57,095 nucleotides of DNA. It comes from Nocardiopsis xinjiangensis YIM 90004. GTDB lineage: Bacteria; Actinomycetota; Actinomycetes; Streptosporangiales; Streptosporangiaceae. The notes under the pieces were generated by a model. The model was given only the letters and a program-made list of their open reading frames with translations. It was not told the origin of the DNA and did no database searches. Shown here piece after piece: positions 41,947 through 48,471 of this stretch. The stretch lies in the NCBI RefSeq assembly GCF_000341145.1, contig NZ_ANBE01000003.1, positions 105,264-162,358 on the forward strand. The letters run 5' to 3'. The position numbers and the translations under genes were made by a program. How positions within the stretch are numbered: position 1 is the stretch's first letter; every line of letters starts with the position of its first letter.

Positions 41947-42861
41947 ATGAGCGTCAGGTTCGGACTATTGGGCACGGGGTTCTGGGCCAACGAGACACAC
42001 GCGGCGGCCCTGGACGCCCACCCGGGCGCAGAGCTGGTCGGGGTCTGGGGACGGGATCCGGCCAAGGCGACGGCACTGGCCGAACGCTACGGGGCTCAGG
42101 CCCATGAGGACGTCGACGCGCTCCTGAAGGAGGTCGACGCGGTCGCGATCGCCCTGCCGCCCGATGTCCAGGCGGAACTGGCCCTGCGGGCGGCGCGGGC
42201 GGGGCGCCACCTGCTGCTGGACAAACCGGTCTCACTGTCGACCTCGATGGCCGACCAGCTCACGGTGGAGGCGGAGAGCCGGGAACTGGCGTCGGTCGTG
42301 TTCTTCACGGCGCGGTTCTCCGAGGAGGTCGAGCGTTTCCATTCCGAGGTGCGGGGCCAGGACTGGCACGGCGTGCGGGCGCACCTGTTCGCGTCGATCT
42401 TCGAACCCGGGAACCCGTTCGGCACCTCGCCGTGGCGGCGGGCCAAGGGCGGCCTGTGGGACCTGGGCCCGCACGCGCTCGCGCTGACGCTTCCGGTGCT
42501 GGGGCAGGTCCAGCGGGTCTCCGCGCTGGCCGGACCCAAGGAGACGGTGCACCTGTTGACCGAGCACGCCGGGGGTGCGGTGGGTTCGTTCGCGCTGACG
42601 TTGGACGCCCCGGCCGCGGCGCAGACCTTCGAGGTGGTTCTGCACGGCGAGCAGGGGTGGCGTCCGGTTCCGACCGGCTCCCGGGATCCGGTGTCGGCGT
42701 TCGGAAAGGCGATCGATCGGCTCACCGCGCAGATCTCCGGGGAGAAGGGGGATCCTTGCGGGGTGCGGTTCGGTCGTGACGTCGTGGCGGTGCTGGAGGC
42801 GGCGGAGTGGTCGCTGTCGTCGGGGCGTACCGAACGTGTGGCGCCGGCCCCCGGATGGTGA
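41947..42861 (+). CDS. Gfo/Idh/MocA family oxidoreductase
   Basis: 304 aa. Rossmann N-terminus RFGLLGTGFWANETHAAALD (Gly-x-Gly-x-x dinucleotide loop at 7-12), VAIALPPDVQAELALRAARA, and the family motif LLDKPVS (about residue 97), where Lys contacts the substrate. The C-terminal domain (WRRAKGGLWDLGPHALALTL) holds the usual GG(x)xxDxGxHxxD-like element. It would be an NAD(P)-dependent sugar or inositol dehydrogenase-like enzyme; the substrate is unclear. The start is the ATG at 41947. Confidence 0.87.
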   Translation: MSVRFGLLGTGFWANETHAAALDAHPGAELVGVWGRDPAKATALAERYGAQAHEDVDALLKEVDAVAIALPPDVQAELALRAARAGRHLLLDKPVSLSTSMADQLTVEAESRELASVVFFTARFSEEVERFHSEVRGQDWHGVRAHLFASIFEPGNPFGTSPWRRAKGGLWDLGPHALALTLPVLGQVQRVSALAGPKETVHLLTEHAGGAVGSFALTLDAPAAAQTFEVVLHGEQGWRPVPTGSRDPVSAFGKAIDRLTAQISGEKGDPCGVRFGRDVVAVLEAAEWSLSSGRTERVAPAPGW

Positions 42862-42875
42862 CCGGAGGCCGGCGC
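42841..42875 (+). terminator. Hairpin overlapping the end of the Gfo/Idh/MocA gene
   Basis: A 14-bp stem with one mismatch (GCGCCGGCCCCCGG with CCGGAGGCCGGCGC) around a 7-nt loop that includes the stop codon. It lies between converging genes. Confidence 0.6.
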
Positions 42876-42898
42876 GTGTGCTCGTGCTCGACGGCGCC

Positions 42899-43153
42899 TC
42901 AGGAGGCGTTCTTGGCGTAGAAACCGTCGGCGAGGTAGACGATCCCCGCGGCCACCAGTACCTGGACCAACAACACCCAGAGGAAGGCCGTGGCGAAAAT
43001 GGCAGCGATCCAGCCTCCGACGACAGCGGCCACGATGCCCAGGACGAGTGTGAGCCAAATGGGCAGGTGTTGTTTGCCAGGAATGATGAGGCGTCCGAGC
43101 GCCCCGATGATCAACCCGACGATGATCGCGCTGAAGATTCCGGTGATCTCCAC
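42899..43153 (-). CDS. GlsB/YeaQ/YmgE family stress-response membrane protein
   Basis: An 84-aa protein with three hydrophobic helices. IFSAIIVGLIIGALGRLIIP then GKQHLPIWLTLVLGIVAAVV is the signature of transglycosylase-associated/GlsB proteins (GxxxGxLAxxxxPG-like), linked to general and cell-envelope stress. The start is GTG at 43151-43153 with AGGAGG six bases upstream. It is divergent from the NB-ARC pseudogene with a 233-bp gap. Confidence 0.88.
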   Translation of the reverse strand: MEITGIFSAIIVGLIIGALGRLIIPGKQHLPIWLTLVLGIVAAVVGGWIAAIFATAFLWVLLVQVLVAAGIVYLADGFYAKNAS

Positions 43154-43386
43154 GGGTACCTCCTCTTGGTCGGCGCGTTGACGCGCCCTTTCCGTTCCCT
43201 CGCGGGCACGGAGGGACACAGGAAAATGCCTGCCCTGTATGAACCTTTTATGGGGTTTTTGCACCCCTGTACATTGCTGCACGTGCATAAGCATGTGCGT
43301 TGAGCAACATCGTGCTCCGCCCTCCGGATATGGAGCGTCCTCTGGGGTATGAGTCCTGAGTTCCTGTTGACCTCGAGAGACCCCCC
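43154..43386. promoter_or_regulatory. Divergent control region between glsB-like gene and NB-ARC pseudogene
   Basis: It is relatively AT-rich. An imperfect palindrome GCACGTGC-ATAA-GCATGTGC at about 43278-43297 is the most obvious element. CATACA at about 43236-43241 on the minus strand could be a -10 for the stress gene, with a poor TGCAAA -35. These assignments are tentative. Confidence 0.35.
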
Positions 43387-44873
43387 ATGCTCCCCCACGA
43401 CAGCGACCGGAACCGTCTGACCTCCGATCAGGTGTCGGGGACCGTCGTGCAGATCGGCTCCGTCCGGGGCGATGTGCACACCGGTGCTGCCCCGCCCCCT
43501 CCCCCTCACCAACTCCCCGGCAGACCACGCTTCTTCGCCGACCGCGCCGACACGGTCCGCCACCTGCACGAGCTGCACGACGCCGCCGCACCTGCGGTCG
43601 TGCTGCACGGAACCGGAGGCGTGGGCAAGACCGCGCTCGCCACACACTTCCTCTCCTCCGTCTCCAGCACCTTCACCGACGGGATTCTCAACTGCGACCT
43701 GCACGGGTTCAGCGGCGACACCCCCGCCGACCCCGGAGACGTTCTCGACCGGTTCCTGCGCGACCTCGGTGTCTCACCGGAACACATCCCCCGCGACCTC
43801 GCCGGACGCGCGGCGGCCTTTCGCACCCGCACACACGGGCCGGCTCGGATTCCTCATCGACAACGCCGTCTCCGCAGCGCAGGTACGGCCCCTCCTGCCG
43901 GGCGAAGGCGAGCATCTGGTGCTCGTGACCACACGGCTGCACCTGAGCGGGTTGCGTCTGGACGGCGCCGAGTTCCTGGAGTTGGGCCCTCTCGACGATT
44001 CGGGGGCGGTCGAACTCGTCCAGCGCATCCTGGCCGACGACCGGCCCCGAGAGGAACCCGATGCTCTCCGTACGCTCACCGGCCTCTGCGGAGGGCTCCC
44101 CCTGGCGGTGTGCGCGGCGGTCAGCGGGCTCGCCGTCCGACGCCACCAACCGTTGAGCCGACTCGTCGAACGCCTGTCCCGGGCGCGCCACCGGCTGAGT
44201 GCGTTCGGCGCGGAAGCGGAGATGTCGGTGGAGGCCGTGCTCACTGATTCGTACCGGTGGCTGAGTCCGGGGGCGCAGCGTATGTACCGGCTCCTGGGGC
44301 TGAGTCCCGGGCGGGATCTGACCCCCGACGCCGCCGGTGCGCTCGCCGGGCTCTCCGAGGAAGAGACCGAGGAACTGCTCGCGGAGTTGCTCACCGTGAG
44401 CCTGTTGGAGGAGGGCACCGGAGGGCGGTTGCGCCAACACGACCTGACACGGCTGCACGCGTGTGCGCGCCGAGGAGGAGGGAACGGAACAGGAACGGGA
44501 GGAGGCCCTGGACCGGGTCCTGGAGCATTACCTGACCACGGCGGCCGCGGCCGCTCTCACCCTCAACCCGGGGCGATGGCATATCGCCCCGGTGTTCGGC
44601 CGGAACGACCTGCCGCGGTTCACGGACCGGAGCGCAGCTCTCAGCTGGCTGACGGAGGAGCTGGGCGCCCTCAGGTCGTGTGTGCGTACCGCCCGTCGGG
44701 CCGGACCAGGGCCGGCCCCAGGGCGAGAACCCGGACGGGGGCCGGAGCCGGGGCCCGCGACAAGCGGACCCCCGCCCGGGGCCGTCCTCGCCCCCGAAAA
44801 TGGCCCCGGACGGGGGAACGATCCACCGAAGCCCGTTGGCAGTGCCCTTACAAGCACCAACACCGGCCTGTAG
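43387..44873 (+). pseudogene. NB-ARC (AfsR/STAND-type) regulator, two frameshifts and missing C-terminus
   Basis: It begins MLPHDSDRNRLTSDQVSGTV and VVQIGSVRGDVHTG, followed by Walker A LHGTGGVGKTALATHF (about residues 72-87). At about 43840 the frame shifts by one; the next frame continues GFLIDNAVSAAQVRPLLPGE (Walker B region), GLCGGLPLAVCAAVSGLAV and RMYRLLGLSPGRDLTPDAAG. At about 44460 it shifts again (HDLTRLHA to RAEEEGTEQEREEALDRVLE). Recognisable sequence ends near 44690 at LRSCVRTARRAG. The TPR repeats expected after it are absent. Intact relatives are STAND-type regulators or defence ATPases of about 700-900 aa. Confidence 0.8.
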
Positions 44874-45668
44874 TGCTATCAGGAGCACTGGCAATGCTCG
44901 GTCGGGGCCCGAAGCCTTTCCGGAGGTCGCACACGCCGGCCTGCCCTGTCCTCAACGCCGTCACCGGGAGTGCCGGGGCCAGGCCTGTGCCTTACGCAGG
45001 AGCGAGCCACCGTGCCCACGCCTCGACCAGTGGTCGCAATGTGGCCACCACAGGGGGTTGGCTTTGGGCACCCCCGCTTCTTCGGCGGATGAGGGGACCG
45101 ACCGGCAGGTGTTCGGCGGCGAGAGCGGTCGAGCCCGGCGTCAAGGGGTGGACCGCACACCCCGAGGCGCCCCGACCGACCACGCACAACGCCGCACCTT
45201 CTCCGCTTTCCGAGGGCGCGGGGTGGCGCCGAAGCGGGTTGCGGGAAGCCCCGGCCGGGCTAGGCTCGACGCTCCGACGAACACCACCCACACCAACCCC
45301 ACGGCACCACCAGAAACCCCACTTCCCAGGCACCCCAGCTCCCCAGACACCCGAGACTCCCCCAGCGCAACAAGAAACCACACCACCCCCACCACACCAA
45401 GCACCCGATCCGAGAGTGGAAAACCCTCCCGAGACCCATCCGCCTGGGACAGAGCCTCCCACCGCAGCCGCTCCCTGGAGGCCCCACTCCCTCAGGCCTG
45501 CTGTGCCTCGAAGCACTCCGTGGCACGAGGGCTCTCCGTGGCACGGGGGTGCCCCGCCGACCCCAGGGCTTCTGCCGTCGGCAGAAGCAGGGCCGCTCCC
45601 CCTGCCGCCGACCCGTCCTGAGGCATAGGCTCGAAGAACGACGTCCGCGCCGCCACCGGGAGGAACCG
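44874..45668. other. 795-bp gene-free stretch with C-rich, low-complexity segment
   Basis: No supported gene. Open frames in several registers are artefacts of composition. From about 45275 to 45440 the plus strand is extremely C/A-rich with few G (repeated CCACAC/CACCCC words). At 45048-45072, GGGGGT...ACCCCC can form a hairpin. This may be the debris between the broken NB-ARC gene and the ClpP locus. Confidence 0.45.
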
Positions 45669-46058
45669 ATGTCCGACAGCGTTCTGCGCGATCTGGACGA
45701 GGCCCGTCGCGGCCCGTGCACCGAGCAGCCCGATGACCCGCTCATGCGCGACCTCATCGGTGAACTCCTGCGCCGTACCCGCAACGACCAGGGACGCACC
45801 TTGCGTGAGGTCGCCGAGGACGCCCAGGTGTCGCTGCCCTACCTCTCGGAGATCGAACGCGGCCGCAAGGAGGCTTCCTCCGAACTCCTCGCGGCGATCT
45901 ACCGTTCTCTGGGGTTGTCGCTGACGGACGTGTTCGCCGAGCTGTACCGGCTTTCGGCCCCGGTGCAGATCATGCGCCCAGGCAGCTACCAGGTCGCGCC
46001 GATGCCGCAGACGCCCGCGCCGACCCAGCAGGCCAGAGTACTCACGCTCGCCGCCTGA
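45669..46058 (+). CDS. XRE-family regulator, ClgR/PopR-like
   Basis: A 129-aa protein. The HTH spans about residues 26-80: [60 protein letters not shown]. [32 protein letters not shown] is the pattern of ClgR and PopR, the activators of clpP operons in actinomycetes. These are themselves Clp substrates, often via a C-terminal Ala-Ala-type degron; this one ends LTLAA, which fits. GGAGG precedes the ATG. Its gene converges on the clpP pair. Confidence 0.82.
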   Translation: MSDSVLRDLDEARRGPCTEQPDDPLMRDLIGELLRRTRNDQGRTLREVAEDAQVSLPYLSEIERGRKEASSELLAAIYRSLGLSLTDVFAELYRLSAPVQIMRPGSYQVAPMPQTPAPTQQARVLTLAA

Positions 46059-46102
46059 CCCGTCGAGCCCCGTCCGTCGGCCGCCCCTCCGACCGCCTCT
46101 AT

Positions 46103-46137
46103 CCGTCTTCCGAGGTCCACACGGCCCCGGAAGACGG
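46103..46137. terminator. Hairpin downstream of the ClgR/PopR-like gene
   Basis: A perfect 10-bp stem, CCGTCTTCCG paired with CGGAAGACGG, around a 15-nt loop, 44 bp after the stop. The loop is long, so it is the weaker of two hairpins in this gap. Confidence 0.5.
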
Positions 46138-46189
46138 CACGTGCCCCGGGCACCAATCCACAACCCACGGAACACGTTCCGGAAATCGG

Positions 46190-46219
46190 GTGCGGCCCGG
46201 CCGGTCGGCCGGGCCGCAC
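46190..46219. terminator. Hairpin between converging regulator and clpP genes
   Basis: A perfect 13-bp stem, GTGCGGCCCGGCC paired with GGCCGGGCCGCAC, with a GGTC loop, 21 bp from the clpP stop. Probably bidirectional. Confidence 0.72.
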
Positions 46220-46240
46220 AGTGCCGTCGTGCTCCTCGGG

Positions 46241-46858
46241 TCAGGCCGCCTCCGGCACCGGGGTCTCCTCCCGGACCGTGACGATCCCGTCGATCAGTCC
46301 GTAGTCCTTCGCTTCCTCGGCGGTGAAGTACCGGTCCCGGTCGGTGTCGGCCCGCAGGCGTTCGAGTGTCCGGCCCGTGTGCCGCGCCAGGATCCCCTCG
46401 ACCTGCGAACGGATGCGCAACACCTCCTCGGCCTGGATCTCCAGGTCGGCGGCCACGCCCTGGCCCTCCGTCGAAGGCTGGTGCAGCATCACCCTGGCGT
46501 GCTCCAGAGCCATCCGTTTGCCGGGGGCCCCGGCCGCGAGCAGCACCGCAGCAGCGGAAGCGGCCTGGCCCATGCAGACGGTCGAGACGTCGGCACGTAC
46601 GAACCGCATGGTGTCGTAGATGGCGGTCAACGCGGTGTTCGAGCCTCCGGGCGAGTTGATGTAGAGCTGGATGTCGGTGTCGCTGCTCTCGTGGTCCAGG
46701 TGCAGCAGCTGCGCCATGACCACGTTGGAGACGTCGTCGTCGATGGGTGTTCCCAGGAAGATGATGCGCTCCGACAACAGCCGGCTGAAGACGTCGTAGG
46801 AACGCTCCCCCTTCGGGGTGCTCTCCACGACCGTCGGGATCGTGTAACGGCCGCTCAT
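46241..46858 (-). CDS. clpP: ATP-dependent Clp protease proteolytic subunit ClpP (second gene)
   Basis: A 205-aa serine protease subunit. Nucleophile Ser in [15 protein letters not shown] (about residue 101), catalytic His in ARVMLHQPS (about 126) and Asp in [16 protein letters not shown] (about 175). The glycine-rich handle INSPGGS is present. It forms heteromeric tetradecamers with the neighbouring ClpP and works with ClpX/ClpC. Its start overlaps the upstream clpP stop by 4 bp (46855-46858), so the two are co-translated. Pairing with a PopR-like regulator suggests the alternative pair (ClpP3/ClpP4 type) rather than housekeeping ClpP1P2. Confidence 0.93.
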   Translation of the reverse strand: MSGRYTIPTVVESTPKGERSYDVFSRLLSERIIFLGTPIDDDVSNVVMAQLLHLDHESSDTDIQLYINSPGGSNTALTAIYDTMRFVRADVSTVCMGQAASAAAVLLAAGAPGKRMALEHARVMLHQPSTEGQGVAADLEIQAEEVLRIRSQVEGILARHTGRTLERLRADTDRDRYFTAEEAKDYGLIDGIVTVREETPVPEAA

Positions 46859-47517
46859 CGCGTCCCTCCTCGTCCGGTGCTGAACCCGGGCGCGTGCAGG
46901 CCCAGGCGCGGTCCGACCCCGCCGAGCTCGCCGACGCCGGTCACGACCTCGTCCACGAACCCGTAGTCGCGGGCCTCCTCGGCGGTGAACCAGGCGTCGC
47001 GCTGCTGGTCGGCGGCGACACGCTCCTCGGTCTGTCCTGTGTGCCGGGCGATCAGACGCACCATGGCCTGTTTGGTGTGGGCCAGGTTCTCGGCCTGGAT
47101 GGCGATGTCGGCGGCGGTCCCGCTGATGCCGCCCGAGGGCTGGTGCATCATGACGCGTGCGTTGGGCAGTGCGAACCGTTTGCCGTGCGTGCCGGTGCAG
47201 GACAGGAACTGCCCCATGCTGGCGGCCACACCCATGACGACGGTCGAGACGTCGTTGGGCACGAAGTTCATCGTGTCGTGGATGGCCATGCCCGCGGTGA
47301 TCACCCCGCCGGGGCTGTTGATCGCCAGGGTGATGTCCTTGTGCGGGTCCTCGTCGGCGAGCAGCATCAACTGTGCGCAGACACGGTTGGCGCTGGTCTC
47401 GTCGACCTGTGTTCCCAGGAACACGATGCGACTGCGCATGAGCCGCGTCGCGAGCTGATCGTCGAAAGGTCCGTCCGTCCCCTCGGCCGAGGCCACCGGG
47501 GCCGACATGGTGGTCAT
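46855..47517 (-). CDS. clpP: ATP-dependent Clp protease proteolytic subunit ClpP (first gene)
   Basis: 220 aa. [18 protein letters not shown], nucleophile Ser in [15 protein letters not shown], His in [11 protein letters not shown] and the Asp region [20 protein letters not shown] give the complete ClpP fold. The handle differs from the usual MGQAASM motif (Val-Ala-Ala-Ser), as in divergent actinobacterial ClpP paralogues. The start is the ATG at 47515-47517 with GGAGAGG upstream. A 24-bp palindrome lies about 85 bp before it and is the likely activator site. Confidence 0.93.
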   Translation of the reverse strand: MTTMSAPVASAEGTDGPFDDQLATRLMRSRIVFLGTQVDETSANRVCAQLMLLADEDPHKDITLAINSPGGVITAGMAIHDTMNFVPNDVSTVVMGVAASMGQFLSCTGTHGKRFALPNARVMMHQPSGGISGTAADIAIQAENLAHTKQAMVRLIARHTGQTEERVAADQQRDAWFTAEEARDYGFVDEVVTGVGELGGVGPRLGLHAPGFSTGRGGTR

Positions 47518-47601
47518 GGTCCTCTCCTTCCGCCGGCCGCGACGACCGGGCCGGTTCCTCTCCAGCCTGTGGTGAGCAGGGAGGCAGAAGCCACGGTTTC
47601 G

Positions 47602-47625
47602 GCCTTGGGCAGATCTGCCCAAGGC
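47602..47625. promoter_or_regulatory. 24-bp perfect palindrome upstream of the clpP operon (putative PopR/ClgR box)
   Basis: GCCTTGGGCAGA followed directly by its complement TCTGCCCAAGGC, 85 bp before the clpP start. Extra TCTGCC half-sites lie on either side (minus strand: GGATCTGCC near 47633 and CTTCTGCC near 47583). Clustered half-sites suit cooperative binding by the convergent XRE activator. The protein-site link is inferred. Confidence 0.6.
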
Positions 47626-47758
47626 AGATCCGCAATACCGGCCCCTGGCCCCGGATCAGGCTGGCCCAGAGCCGGGAACCGGACGTGGGAAGAAAAGGGC
47701 AGCTGATGCAGTTGTCAATAGAGGTAAAACAAGAGCGCCGAACCGAGGGCTCGGCCGC

Positions 47759-48235
47759 TCAGGTCTCGTCCAGCGCCTCGCGCAGATCATGGAGGAGCGT
47801 GATGACCATCGGGCGCATGGCCGGTCTGATCGCTTCGAAGATTTTGTGCTGTTTACCCTCCATGCGCTCGCGCGTGAAGGCGAGGACCCGTTCCCCCTCT
47901 TCTGTGACGGTCACCACGGTGCTGCGTTCGTCGCGCTCCGACCTGCGGCGCGCCAGCAGTCCGCGGCGCTCGAGTTGTTGGATCATGCGCGTGGCGGACG
48001 GGGACGAGACCCCCACCACTTGGGCCACGGCGCCCACGTTGGGAGCATCCATCCCCCGGACCGCCTCCATGAGCAGGGCCTGAGTGAGTGTGAGCTCTTC
48101 ACCCCCGCGGTGGCTGTGGCCGCTACGCGTCTGCGCGTGTATGGCTGCGTTGATCAGTTCGGTCCACGCACGTTGGAACTCCTCGAGTTCCCGATTGTGC
48201 AGCTCCGCACTGTATTCGTGGGCTTCATCGGGCAC
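47759..48235 (-). CDS. MarR family transcriptional regulator
   Basis: A 158-aa winged-helix protein. LTLTQALLMEAVRGMDAPNV, AQVVGVSSPSATRMIQQLER and the wing LLARRRSERDERSTVVTVTE followed by GERVL (D-x-R(D/E)-x-R motif) are canonical. The start is GTG at 48233-48235 behind GAGGACC; the frame is open further upstream but without similarity. It is divergent from the mrp operon with a 237-bp gap holding a palindrome, so Mrp expression is a candidate target. Confidence 0.88.
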   Translation of the reverse strand: MPDEAHEYSAELHNRELEEFQRAWTELINAAIHAQTRSGHSHRGGEELTLTQALLMEAVRGMDAPNVGAVAQVVGVSSPSATRMIQQLERRGLLARRRSERDERSTVVTVTEEGERVLAFTRERMEGKQHKIFEAIRPAMRPMVITLLHDLREALDET

Positions 48236-48307
48236 GGAACGGTCCTCGCAAGCTGAAGGTCCGGCGGACCCCCGGGTCCGCGCGGCGGTTTGACGCTTGT
48301 ATAGTGT

Positions 48308-48322
48308 AGCTATCAAATAGCT
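48308..48322. promoter_or_regulatory. Inverted repeat between marR and mrp, putative MarR operator
   Basis: AGCTAT-CAA-ATAGCT is a perfect 6-3-6 palindrome. It sits in the only AT-rich part of the gap (TTGTATAGTGTAGC precedes it), overlapping a likely minus-strand -10 TATACA. Size and spacing suit a MarR dimer. Confidence 0.5.
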
Positions 48323-48471
48323 TATGCACGCAAGTTCAGGAAGACACACGTCCCACAAGCCGCAGTAACAGCCCGTCCACCTCCCCAGCTGTGGGCGTAA
48401 CGGACTGCTGTAGGGGCAGTGGACGTCCGCCCGGAACTCGGGTGGGCCCGGACCGGTCCGGGAGGGGCGCA

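Noticed and set aside
44680..45621. A 313-codon plus-strand frame downstream of the NB-ARC remnant
   Set aside because: Low-complexity Pro/Thr/Arg translation, no ribosome site, no family resemblance, open in several registers at once.
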